A DNA stretch of 64,000 bases, from NCBI RefSeq assembly GCF_001424835.1, contig NZ_LMCQ01000020.1:249384-313383 (forward strand). The letters run 5' to 3'. Position numbers and translations under genes: made by a program. Shown piece by piece: positions 37,999 to 45,658 of this stretch (its first letter is position 1; every line of letters begins with the position of its first letter). The notes under the pieces are model-generated. The model saw only the letters and a program-made list of their open reading frames with translations. It had not been told where the DNA came from and did no database searches. This DNA is from Variovorax sp. Root318D1 (GTDB lineage: Bacteria > Pseudomonadota > Gammaproteobacteria > Burkholderiales > Burkholderiaceae_C).

Positions 37999-38010
37999 TG
38001 CGCCGCCTTT
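37984..38010 (-). promoter_or_regulatory. translation-initiation hairpin of the cyclic glucan synthase gene
   Basis: On the minus strand AAAGGCGGCGC, a 5-base loop AATGA, and GCGCCGCCTTT make a perfect 11-bp stem. The loop contains the ATG of the glucan synthase, and the 5' arm contains its only Shine-Dalgarno (AAAGG, 7 bp before the ATG), so both are sequestered. No T-run follows on either strand, so it is not an ordinary terminator. Confidence 0.6.
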
Positions 38011-38030
38011 GCGTGGGTTTCGGATGGCAT
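37995..38030 (-). other. candidate 11-residue leader ORF ending on the glucan synthase start
   Basis: ATG at 38030 opens a frame of 11 codons (MPSETHAKAAQ) whose TGA stop overlaps the glucan synthase ATG as ATGA. Ribosomes reading it would pass through the initiation hairpin. Only a weak Shine-Dalgarno-like CAGG precedes it, so translation is unproven. Confidence 0.35.
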
Positions 38031-38092
38031 GCTGCCTGCCGGTTCCCTCTCGGGGAGAGTTGCAGCCCGTATCGGGTCAAAGGCGGCCACCC

Positions 38093-38311
38093 TCAAGCGA
38101 TGGCGAACAGCCCGATGCCGAAAGCTGCCGCAACGCAGGCCATCGTGACGATCCGGCCCGCAGCGAGTGCCCGCACCCGCTGCATGTGGCTTCGCATCGA
38201 GAACCATCGCCCGTGGGCACGTGCGCAGTGACGCATGTGGGAGGCCAGCGCCTCGAAATCGTCGGTGACGAAATCGACTTGTGAATGGGTGAGGGACTGC
38301 GGGGTGGACAT
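38093..38311 (-). CDS. 72-residue protein with C-terminal membrane helix
   Basis: Unrecognised small protein. Residues about 1-48 are soluble, charged and histidine-rich (HMRHCARAHGRWFSMRSHMQRVRAL); residues about 52-71 form one hydrophobic helix (IVTMACVAAAFGIGLFAIA), so it looks tail-anchored or a small inner-membrane protein. The ATG at 38311 is preceded by AGGAG (spacing about 10), which supports expression. It lies 94 bp upstream of the cyclic glucan synthase on the same strand, with the glucan synthase leader hairpin between them. It may be the first gene of that operon. No function is assigned. Confidence 0.6.
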   Translation of the reverse strand: MSTPQSLTHSQVDFVTDDFEALASHMRHCARAHGRWFSMRSHMQRVRALAAGRIVTMACVAAAFGIGLFAIA

Positions 38312-38413
38312 TGCAACGGGCTCCTGAAAAACGACTCGAGCTGCCGCGCGATTGCGAGAGATAGCGAGAAAACTTTGAATGCCTCCGACCCTACCCTTTT
38401 AATTGACCTTACA

Positions 38414-38431
38414 AATTGCTGTTCGGCAATT
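38414..38431. promoter_or_regulatory. AT-rich dyad in the ppc / small-gene intergenic region
   Basis: AATTGC-TGTTCG-GCAATT is a perfect 6-bp inverted repeat in the lowest-GC stretch of the 183-bp gap between ppc and the 72-residue gene. It could be an operator for the small gene and glucan synthase, or part of the ppc transcript end. Confidence 0.3.
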
Positions 38432-38440
38432 GTTTATGTA

Positions 38441-38460
38441 GGAAAAGGCGTACAGACGCC
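38441..38460 (-). terminator. probable weak rho-independent terminator of ppc
   Basis: On the minus strand GGCGT-CTGT-ACGCC forms a short stem followed directly by TTTTCC. It sits 35 bp past the ppc stop codon at 38495. The stem is only 5 bp, so termination may be partial. Confidence 0.45.
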
Positions 38461-38494
38461 CTTTCCTGCTCTATTCCTCATCGATCCGGACGTG

Positions 38495-41341
38495 TCAGCC
38501 CGTGTTGCGCAAGCCGGCCGCGACGCCATTGATGGAGATGTGGATGCCGCGCTGCAGCCGCTCGCCGCCTTCGCCCGCCCGATAGCGCCGCATCAGTTCG
38601 ACCTGCAGGTGATGCAGCGGATCGATGTACGGAAAGCGGTGGCGCACCGAACGCTGCATCTCCGCATTTCCCTCGAGCCTTTGCTTGGCACCGGTGATGA
38701 GGGTGAGCGCGTCGGAGGTGCGATGCCATTCGGTGTCGATCATCGAGAACACCTTCTGACGCAGCTTGCGGTCGGTCACGAGTTCGGCGTAGCGAGACGC
38801 CAGCGCCAGATCGCTCTTGGCAAGCACCATGTCCATGTTGGACAGCAGGGTGCGAAAGAACGGCCACTGCGCATACATGCGGCGCAGCAGCGCGACGCGT
38901 TCCTTGCGTGCGGCCGGCGTTTCGGCCAACGCCAGGAACTGCTCCACGCCTGAGCCGAAGCCGAACCAGCCCGGAATGGTGAGCCGGCATTGGCCCCAGC
39001 TGAAGCTCCATGGCACCGCGCGCAGGTCGTCGATCTTGTGGCTCGGGTTCCGCGAGGCAGGACGCGAGCCGATGTTGAGTTCGGCAATCTCGCGGATCGG
39101 CGTGGAGCCGAAGAAGTAATCGCCGAAACCCGGGGTTTCGTAGACCAGCTTGCGGTAGGCCGCCATGCTCGCAGTCGATAGCTCCGCGGCTGCCGAGAGG
39201 AATGTTGCGGGCGCCGACTTGGCCTGCGGCAGCAGCGTGGCTTCGAGGGTGGCGGCCACCAGTGTCTCGAGGTTGCGCCGGCCGATCTCGCGATTCGCGT
39301 ACTTCGAGCCGATGACTTCGCCCTGTTCGGTGAGGCGGATCTGGCCGCGCACCGTGCCGGGCGGCTGAGCAAGGATCGCCTGGTAGCTCGGACCGCCGCC
39401 ACGGCCCACCGTGCCGCCTCGGCCATGGAACATGCGCAGGCGGATCGGATTGGTTTTCTTCTTCTTGTTGAGCTCGTCGAACAGCGACACCAGCGCAATG
39501 CCGGCGCGGTAGAGCTCCCAGTTGCTCGTGAAGATGCCGCCGTCCTTGTTGCTGTCGCTGTAGCCCAGCATCACGTCCTGTTCGGCTCCCGATCGTTCGA
39601 TGAGTGCCTGGATGTTCGGCAACGCGTAGAAAGCGCGAACGATGGGTGCGGCGTTGCGCAGGTCTTCGATGGTTTCGAACAGCGGCACCACGATCAGGTC
39701 GCAGGTGGCGTTGCTGTCCATCTTGCCGCGCAGCAGGCCCACTTCTTTCTGCAGCAGCAGCGCTTCGAGCAGGTCGCTCACCGTTTCGGTGTGGCTGATG
39801 ATGTAGTGCCGGATGGCCGCTGCGCCGTAGCGCGCACGCGCGGTGCGCGCGGCCGCGAAGATCGCGAGCTCGCTGTGTGCCAGCGGCGAGTAGTCGGCAT
39901 CGGGCACGCGCAGCGGGCGCGCATCGTCGAGCAGCTTGAGCAGCAGCGCCTGCTTGTCTTCTTCGGTGAGCGAGGCGTAGGCGGGCTCGATGCGCGCAGT
40001 GGCCAGCAGCTCCGCGATCACTGCCTCATGCTTGTCCGAACTCTGGCGCAGGTCGACGGTGGCCAGGTGAAAGCCGAACACCTCGACCGCGCGGATCAGC
40101 GGCCGCAGGCGCGGCGCGGCCAGCACGCTGCCGTGCTTTTCGGCGAGCGACTGCTCCACGGTGTGGAGATCGGCCAGGAACTCTTCGGCCCGGGTATAGG
40201 GGTTTTGCGGCGGTACCGCATGGCGCGCGGCTTCGCCGCCCGTGAGGTCGCGCAGCGTGGCCGCGAGGCGCGCATACACGCCGGTGAGTGCACGCCGGTA
40301 GGGCTCGTCCTTGCGGTGTTCGCTGGTGTCGGGCGAGCGCTCGGCCAGTGCCTGCATCTCGACCGAGACGTCGACCAGTGCGGCGGAGAGCGAGAGCTCG
40401 CCGCCCAGGTAATGCACTTCGGTCAGGTAATGGCGCAGTGCCAGCTCAGCTTGGCGGCGCAGCGCGTATTCGAGCGTTTCGGCCGTGACGTTGGGGTTGC
40501 CGTCGCGGTCGCCGCCAATCCACTGGCCCATGCGCAGGAAGGGCGCGACCGAAGGTACGGTACCGCCTTGGCCCAGCGCCTTTTCAAGGTCGGCGTAGAC
40601 GCGCGGAATTTCGCGCAGGAAGGTGGCTTCGTAGTAGCTCAGCGCGTTCTCGATCTCGTCGGCCACGGTGAGCTTGGAGAAGCGCAGCAGGCGCGTCTGC
40701 CAGATCTGCGTGACGCGGATGCGCATCTGCGTTTCGTTCTCGGCAAACTCGAGCGGCGTGAGTGCGTCCTTGGCTGCAGCGTAGGCGCTCTGTCGCAGCT
40801 TGATTTCATCGCGCGTGGTGAGCAGTTGCGCAATCGCGCGCTCGGCGTCGAGGATGCTCTTGCGCTGCACTTCGGTGGGGTGTGCGGTCAGCACCGGCGA
40901 CACGTAGCTGCGCGCGAGAGAAGCCACCACCTCGTCGGGCTTGACGCCGGCTTTGCGGATGCGCGCAAGGGCGGTCTGCAGGTCGCCGTCGGCGCTTTCG
41001 CCGGCGCGCTCGGCTTCGGTGCGGCGGCGGATCACGTGCCGGTCTTCCGCCAGGTTGGCCAGGTGGCTGAAATAGGTGAAGGCGCGAATCACGCGCACCG
41101 TCTCGGCCGCGCTGAGCCCCTTGAGCAGGTTCTTGAGTGCGCGGTCGGCCGCATGGTCGGCATCGCGGCGGAAAGCCACCGACAGCGTGCGGATCTTCTC
41201 GACCAGCGCATAGCTCTCCTCACCCTCCTGTTCGCGGATCACGTCGCCGAGGATCCGGCCCAGAAGCCGAATGTCGTCGATCAGCGGCTGGTCTTCGGCC
41301 TGGCGGCGCTTGGGTGGGGCAGGGGTCTTGCTGGCTTTCAT
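38495..41341 (-). CDS. ppc: phosphoenolpyruvate carboxylase
   Basis: Anaplerotic enzyme that carboxylates phosphoenolpyruvate with bicarbonate to give oxaloacetate. 948 residues, the normal bacterial length. The catalytic histidine motif [13 protein letters not shown] is at about residues 148-160, the YSDSNKDGG motif near 598, the glycine-rich loop [13 protein letters not shown] at about 641 and the C-terminal NTG end required for activity is intact. The ATG at 41341 begins a basic N-terminus ([13 protein letters not shown]). The gene diverges from hemC across 104 bp. In many Burkholderiales ppc and hemC are neighbours in this same orientation, so the arrangement is ancestral, not special. 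Confidence 0.97.
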   Translation of the reverse strand: MKASKTPAPPKRRQAEDQPLIDDIRLLGRILGDVIREQEGEESYALVEKIRTLSVAFRRDADHAADRALKNLLKGLSAAETVRVIRAFTYFSHLANLAEDRHVIRRRTEAERAGESADGDLQTALARIRKAGVKPDEVVASLARSYVSPVLTAHPTEVQRKSILDAERAIAQLLTTRDEIKLRQSAYAAAKDALTPLEFAENETQMRIRVTQIWQTRLLRFSKLTVADEIENALSYYEATFLREIPRVYADLEKALGQGGTVPSVAPFLRMGQWIGGDRDGNPNVTAETLEYALRRQAELALRHYLTEVHYLGGELSLSAALVDVSVEMQALAERSPDTSEHRKDEPYRRALTGVYARLAATLRDLTGGEAARHAVPPQNPYTRAEEFLADLHTVEQSLAEKHGSVLAAPRLRPLIRAVEVFGFHLATVDLRQSSDKHEAVIAELLATARIEPAYASLTEEDKQALLLKLLDDARPLRVPDADYSPLAHSELAIFAAARTARARYGAAAIRHYIISHTETVSDLLEALLLQKEVGLLRGKMDSNATCDLIVVPLFETIEDLRNAAPIVRAFYALPNIQALIERSGAEQDVMLGYSDSNKDGGIFTSNWELYRAGIALVSLFDELNKKKKTNPIRLRMFHGRGGTVGRGGGPSYQAILAQPPGTVRGQIRLTEQGEVIGSKYANREIGRRNLETLVAATLEATLLPQAKSAPATFLSAAAELSTASMAAYRKLVYETPGFGDYFFGSTPIREIAELNIGSRPASRNPSHKIDDLRAVPWSFSWGQCRLTIPGWFGFGSGVEQFLALAETPAARKERVALLRRMYAQWPFFRTLLSNMDMVLAKSDLALASRYAELVTDRKLRQKVFSMIDTEWHRTSDALTLITGAKQRLEGNAEMQRSVRHRFPYIDPLHHLQVELMRRYRAGEGGERLQRGIHISINGVAAGLRNTG

Positions 41342-41445
41342 TCGGTGTTATTCCTGGGGACTTGAATGGTGGCGCCGCCTGCGTTGCTGCGGCGCAACAT
41401 GCTAGCATTCCGAAGGTCTGAAACTTGTACTTTTTGGGGACGGTC

Positions 41446-42351
41446 TTGAGCAATATCGTGATCGCCACGCGCGAAAGCCGGCTGGCCTTGTGGCAGGCCG
41501 AGCACGTGCAGGCGCTGCTGCAAGAAAAAGGCCACTCGGTCAGCCTGCTGGGCATGACCACGCGCGGCGACCAGATCCTGGACAAGTCGCTCAGCAAGGT
41601 GGGCGGCAAGGGCCTCTTCGTGAAGGAGCTGGAGCTTGCACTTGAGGAAGGCCGCGCCGACATCGCGGTGCATTCGCTCAAGGACGTGCCGATGGATCTG
41701 CCCGAGGGCTTTGTGCTGGCCTGCGTGCTGGAGCGCGAAGACCCGCGCGATGCGCTGGTTTCGCCGCAATATGCCTCGCTCGACGAGCTACCCCAGGGGG
41801 CCGTCGTCGGCACTTCCAGCCTGCGGCGCGTGGTGCTGCTGCGCGCCCTGCGGCCCGACCTTCGCATCGAACCGCTGCGTGGCAATCTCGATACCCGCCT
41901 GCGCAAGCTCGACGAAGGCCAGTACGACGCCATCGTGCTCGCGGCGGCCGGGCTCAAGCGGCTGGGCCTCGAAGAGCGCATCAGGGTTGCATTCGAGCCC
42001 GACACCATGCTGCCCGCCGCGGGGCAGGGCGCACTCGGCATCGAGGTGCGGGCCGACCGCGCCGACCTGATCGCGCTGCTTGCTTCTCTTTCGAACCGAG
42101 GCGATTGGCTGGCCACCGCCGCCGAGCGCGCGGTCAGCCGGTCGATGGGCGGAAGCTGCTCCATGCCGCTGGCGGCCCATGCGCGCTGGCAGGCCGACGG
42201 CGCATTGCGCATCGATGCCGCGTGGGGCGATCCCGAGGGCAACGCGCCGCTGGTGCGGATTCATGCAGAGGCTGAAGCGGCCGATTTTGCGCAGGCCGGC
42301 GTGCTGGGCGAGCAGGCCGCCGCGCTGCTGCGCGCCGCCGGCGCTCATTGA
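41446..42351 (+). CDS. hemC: porphobilinogen deaminase (hydroxymethylbilane synthase)
   Basis: Polymerises four porphobilinogen units to hydroxymethylbilane, a step of haem synthesis. 301 residues. Motifs: [19 protein letters not shown] at the N-terminus, [21 protein letters not shown], and the dipyrromethane cofactor cysteine Cys238 in [11 protein letters not shown] take the start as TTG 41446, giving [16 protein letters not shown] stands 7 bp upstream and no ATG is available nearby. The alternative TTG 41425 would add MYFLGTV without family support. It is the first gene of hemC-hemD-hemX-hemY; hemD follows after 22 bp. It is divergent from ppc. Confidence 0.95.
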   Translation: MSNIVIATRESRLALWQAEHVQALLQEKGHSVSLLGMTTRGDQILDKSLSKVGGKGLFVKELELALEEGRADIAVHSLKDVPMDLPEGFVLACVLEREDPRDALVSPQYASLDELPQGAVVGTSSLRRVVLLRALRPDLRIEPLRGNLDTRLRKLDEGQYDAIVLAAAGLKRLGLEERIRVAFEPDTMLPAAGQGALGIEVRADRADLIALLASLSNRGDWLATAAERAVSRSMGGSCSMPLAAHARWQADGALRIDAAWGDPEGNAPLVRIHAEAEAADFAQAGVLGEQAAALLRAAGAH

Positions 42352-42373
42352 ATCACCAGGCGACCCGAGAGAC

Positions 42374-43162
42374 ATGGCTGCCGCCAAGCCCGTGATCGTG
42401 ACGCGGCCGGCCCGCGAGGCCGCGCAGTGGGTGGACGAATTTCGCGCCGCGGGGCTCGAGGCGGCCGCGCTGCCGTTGATTGCCATCGAGCCCGCCATCG
42501 ACGTCGAGCCGCTGAACGCAGCCTGGAAGCGCCTGTCGGACTACGCGGCCCTGATGTTCGTAAGCGCCACGGCCGTCGAGCATTTCTTTCTCCACGCGCA
42601 ACAGGCTGAAGCAAAAGATGCCATTGCGGCGGGCCTCCGTTTCTGGGCCACCGGTCCCGGTACCGCGCGTTCGCTGCTGCGCGCGGGTGTGCCTGCGGAC
42701 GCCATCGATGCGCCGCTGCCCGATGCCGCGCGCTTCGACTCCGAGGCACTCTGGGAGCGGGTGCAAACCCAGGTCTCGGCCGGCGTGCGCGTGCTGATCG
42801 TTCGTGGCGGCGACGCGGCCGGCCACCCGAGCGGGCGCGACTGGCTCGCCAATGAAATCGAAACCGCGCAGGGGCGCCGAGACACCGTGGTCGCCTATCG
42901 GCGCCTGCCGCCGTCCTTCGACGAAGCGGCGCGCGCGCTGGCGCTCGAAGGCGCCGCGGGCCGTGCGATCTGGCTGTTCAGCAGCTCCGAAGCGATCGCG
43001 AATCTGCGCGATGCGATGCCCGGCACCGAATGGCATGCGGCCAGCGCCGTGGCAACCCATGCACGCATCGGCGAAGCCGCGCGGGCCGTGGGTTTCGGCG
43101 CGGTGCGGGTGTGCAAGCCACTGCGTGAGGCACTGATCGCGTCGATAGAATCCTTCCCATGA
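42374..43162 (+). CDS. hemD: uroporphyrinogen-III synthase
   Basis: Cyclises hydroxymethylbilane with inversion of ring D to make uroporphyrinogen III. 262 residues. The HEM4 fold is recognisable though the family is weakly conserved: VIVTRPAREAAQWVDEFRAAG at the N-terminus, ALMFVSATAVEHFF, WATGPGTARSLLRAGV, VLIVRGGDAAGHPSGRDWLANE and IWLFSSSEAIANL. ATG 42374 is chosen; longer in-frame extensions overlap hemC. The stop overlaps the hemX start by 4 bp (ATGA), so coupling is likely. Confidence 0.93.
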   Translation: MAAAKPVIVTRPAREAAQWVDEFRAAGLEAAALPLIAIEPAIDVEPLNAAWKRLSDYAALMFVSATAVEHFFLHAQQAEAKDAIAAGLRFWATGPGTARSLLRAGVPADAIDAPLPDAARFDSEALWERVQTQVSAGVRVLIVRGGDAAGHPSGRDWLANEIETAQGRRDTVVAYRRLPPSFDEAARALALEGAAGRAIWLFSSSEAIANLRDAMPGTEWHAASAVATHARIGEAARAVGFGAVRVCKPLREALIASIESFP

Positions 43163-44250
43163 GTGCCGCGTCCCCGTCCGACGACTTCTCCCCCCCATCC
43201 GCCACCGCACCGGTGCCCGCCCCACTGGCGGCATCGCAGTCGCCGGAGTCGCTGGCGGCCGCCGCGACCATGCTCTCCCGCATCGGGCTCGGCTTGCTGG
43301 CCCTCGTGTCGATCGCCGCGCTGGTAATTGCCATTTCTCTCTGGCAGAAGGTCAGCGGCATGCAGGAGCAGCTGGCGCGCCAGAGCGCGGATGCACAAGC
43401 CCAGTCGCTCGAAGCGCGAACGCTCGCACGGCAGGCCATCGAGACCGTGCGCGACACCGCGGCGCGTGCCGCCCTCACCGAGACCCGAGTCGCCGAGGTC
43501 GCACTCCAGCGATCGCAGCTCGAAGAACTGATGCAGAGCCTCTCGCGTTCGCGCGACGAGAACCTGGTGGTCGACATCGAGTCGGCCGTGCGCCTTGCCC
43601 TGCAGCAGGCCCAGGCCACGGGCAGCGTGGAGCCATTGCTTGCGGCTCTCAAGGCTGGCGATCAGCGCATTGCGCGCGCCGCACAGCCCCGGCTTGCGCC
43701 GTTGCAGCGCGCCATGCAGCGCGATGCCGATCGCTTGCGCAGCAGCGCCAGCCTCGACAGCGGCGAAGCCCTGCAGAAGATCGACGAGCTGACGCGCAGC
43801 GTGGACGATCTGCCGCCGCTCAATGCGGTTGCCATGCGCGGCAACGGACTCAATGCCTGGCAGGCCGAACCCATTCCGGCCGACGCGCCCTGGTGGCAAC
43901 GGGCGCTTCTCACGGTGCGCGCCGAAGCGCGGTCGCTGGTTCGGGTCGGCCGCATCGACCGTCCCGAGGCCGTGCTTCTGGCGCCCGACCAGACCTTCTT
44001 TCTGCGTGAGAACCTCAAGCTGAAGCTGCTCAATGCGCGCCTTTCGCTGCTGTCGCGGCAGGTGGATGTCGCGCGCAGCGAACTCGCCACCGTTTCCGCA
44101 ACGCTGAACCGCTATTTCGATCCGGCGTCGCGGCGCACCCAGGCGGCCGCAACGCTGCTGCAGCAACTCCAGGCCCAGGTGAAGACCTCCGAAGCTCCGC
44201 GCATCGACGACACGCTGGCCGCGCTGGCAACCGCAGCCGCCGGGCGTTGA
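43159..44250 (+). CDS. hemX: HemX-family membrane protein
   Basis: Single-pass inner-membrane protein of 363 residues from the HemX (DUF513) family, found beside hemD in most Proteobacteria; role unclear, possibly organising haem-pathway enzymes. A short cytoplasmic tail with Ser/Pro/Ala is followed by one helix (LGLLALVSIAALVIAISLW, about residues 45-63). A long periplasmic coiled coil (about 65-125, QEQLARQSADAQAQSLEART...) leads to a helical domain of about 230 residues. It overlaps hemD by 4 bp (ATGA) and hemY starts 1 bp after its stop, so the four hem genes are tightly coupled. Confidence 0.85.
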   Translation: MSAASPSDDFSPPSATAPVPAPLAASQSPESLAAAATMLSRIGLGLLALVSIAALVIAISLWQKVSGMQEQLARQSADAQAQSLEARTLARQAIETVRDTAARAALTETRVAEVALQRSQLEELMQSLSRSRDENLVVDIESAVRLALQQAQATGSVEPLLAALKAGDQRIARAAQPRLAPLQRAMQRDADRLRSSASLDSGEALQKIDELTRSVDDLPPLNAVAMRGNGLNAWQAEPIPADAPWWQRALLTVRAEARSLVRVGRIDRPEAVLLAPDQTFFLRENLKLKLLNARLSLLSRQVDVARSELATVSATLNRYFDPASRRTQAAATLLQQLQAQVKTSEAPRIDDTLAALATAAAGR

Positions 44251-44251
44251 T

Positions 44252-45535
44252 ATGAGGGCAGCACTCTGGCTCCTGGCACTGTTCGCCATTGCGGCGGCGG
44301 TGGCCCTGTTCGCCGGCAACAACCAGGGCACGATCACGGTGTTCTGGCCGCCGTGGCGGGTCGATCTTTCGCTGAACCTGGTTCTGGTGATTCTGCTCGG
44401 CGCCTTCGTGTTGCTGCACCTGGCGCTGCGCGGCTTGGCGGCGTTGTTCTCGCTGCCGACGCAGGCTCGCCAATGGCGGCTGCAGCAGAAGGAACGCGCG
44501 CTGCATTCGGCCTTGCTCGATTCGATGGTGCAACTGCTGTCGGGACGCTTCTCGCGCGCACGCAAGGCCGCGCAAGCTGCGCTGGTCCAGGAAAGGACGC
44601 TGGCGGCCCTCGATGCCAGCCTGCCGCAGGCCCATCAGGTTCGCGTGCTGTCGCACCTGCTGGCCGCCGAGAGCGCACAGGCGCTGCAAGACCGGCCGGC
44701 GCGCGATGCGCATCTGCAGCAAGCCCTCAATGAAAGCGCCGACCGCACCATGCTGGCGAGCCCGGAGACGCGCGAAGGCGTGCAGTTGCGCGCTGCGCGC
44801 TGGGCGCTCGAAGACCGCGATCCCGCAGCGGCGCTGGCCCGGCTCGAAGAGCTTCCGCAAGGCGTGCAACGGCGAACCCTCGCCCTCCGCATTCGCTTGA
44901 AGGCGGCACGCCAGGATCGACGCACGCTCGAGGCGCTGGAAACCGCGCGCCTGCTTGCCAAGCACGGCGCGTTCTCGGACGCCGCGGCGCAAAGCATCGT
45001 GCGCGGTCTCGCGACCGAGTTGTTGTCCGGCGCACACGATCCGGCGCAACTGCTTCGTGCCTGGACCGAGCTCGATATGGCCGAACGCGAAATGCCCGAG
45101 GTGGCGATTCATGCCGCCCAGCGCATGGTGGCCCTGCGCGGCGACCTGGCATTGGCGCGCGAATGGCTGCTGCCTGCCTGGGAGCGCATGGTGTCGCAGC
45201 CCCGCGCACTGGGCGATATGCTGCGCGTCAAACTGGCGCGGGCGCTCGAAGCGGGGCTCGATTCAGTGGACGCCGAGTGGCTCGCCCGCATCGAATCGGC
45301 CCAGCGAAACAATCCGCGCGATCCCAACCTGCAGTACCTCGCGGGCATGGCGTGCATGAAGCGACAGCTCTGGGGCAAAGCCCAGCAGTTGCTCACCCAG
45401 GCCGGCCTGGGCCTGCAGGACGCGGACCTCTATCGCCGTGCGTGGCTGGCGCTCGCCGAACTGGCCGAAGCGCGCGGCGATGGCGAACACGCGGCCGAGG
45501 CCTGGAAGCGCGCGGCGCAAACAGAGAAGGCCTGA
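44252..45535 (+). CDS. hemY: HemY-family TPR membrane protein
   Basis: Inner-membrane protein of 427 residues with two N-terminal helices (ALWLLALFAIAAAVALFAG, about 3-21, and LVLVILLGAFVLLHLALRGL, about 42-61) and a large TPR-type helical domain (about 100-420). This is the Proteobacterial HemY that lies next to HemX, not the coproporphyrinogen oxidase of Bacillus. Visible TPR-like parts include LQYLAGMACMKRQLWGKAQQLLTQAGLG and ADLYRRAWLALAELAEARGDGEHAAEAW. It is the last gene of the hem operon, ending 60 bp before the hairpin terminator shared with rne. Confidence 0.88.
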   Translation: MRAALWLLALFAIAAAVALFAGNNQGTITVFWPPWRVDLSLNLVLVILLGAFVLLHLALRGLAALFSLPTQARQWRLQQKERALHSALLDSMVQLLSGRFSRARKAAQAALVQERTLAALDASLPQAHQVRVLSHLLAAESAQALQDRPARDAHLQQALNESADRTMLASPETREGVQLRAARWALEDRDPAAALARLEELPQGVQRRTLALRIRLKAARQDRRTLEALETARLLAKHGAFSDAAAQSIVRGLATELLSGAHDPAQLLRAWTELDMAEREMPEVAIHAAQRMVALRGDLALAREWLLPAWERMVSQPRALGDMLRVKLARALEAGLDSVDAEWLARIESAQRNNPRDPNLQYLAGMACMKRQLWGKAQQLLTQAGLGLQDADLYRRAWLALAELAEARGDGEHAAEAWKRAAQTEKA

Positions 45536-45598
45536 AGGGCGCAGTTGGCTCGCCAGGCATTGGCGGCTTCCGCGATGCCGCAGTTTCACTCTCCATAA

Positions 45599-45627
45599 AA
45601 AAACGGCGCCAGGATGGCGCCGTTTTT
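45599..45627. terminator. bidirectional rho-independent terminator between hemY and rne
   Basis: AAAAACGGCGCC (45599-45610), a 5-base loop AGGAT, and GGCGCCGTTTTT (45616-45627) make a perfect 12-bp stem. It has a T-run on the + strand for hemCDXY and an A-run that reads as T on the minus strand for rne. Confidence 0.9.
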
Positions 45628-45658
45628 CATGGACTCGGGCCGTCGGCCCGAAGCTTCT

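Noticed and set aside
37984-38010. The 11-bp hairpin as a rho-independent terminator
   Set aside because: No T-run follows on either strand, and the stem contains the start codon of an otherwise well-supported gene.
32281-38148. Several long + strand frames opposite the glucan synthase (up to 841 codons)
   Set aside because: All lie antisense to a well-supported 2725-residue enzyme and have shadow-like composition.
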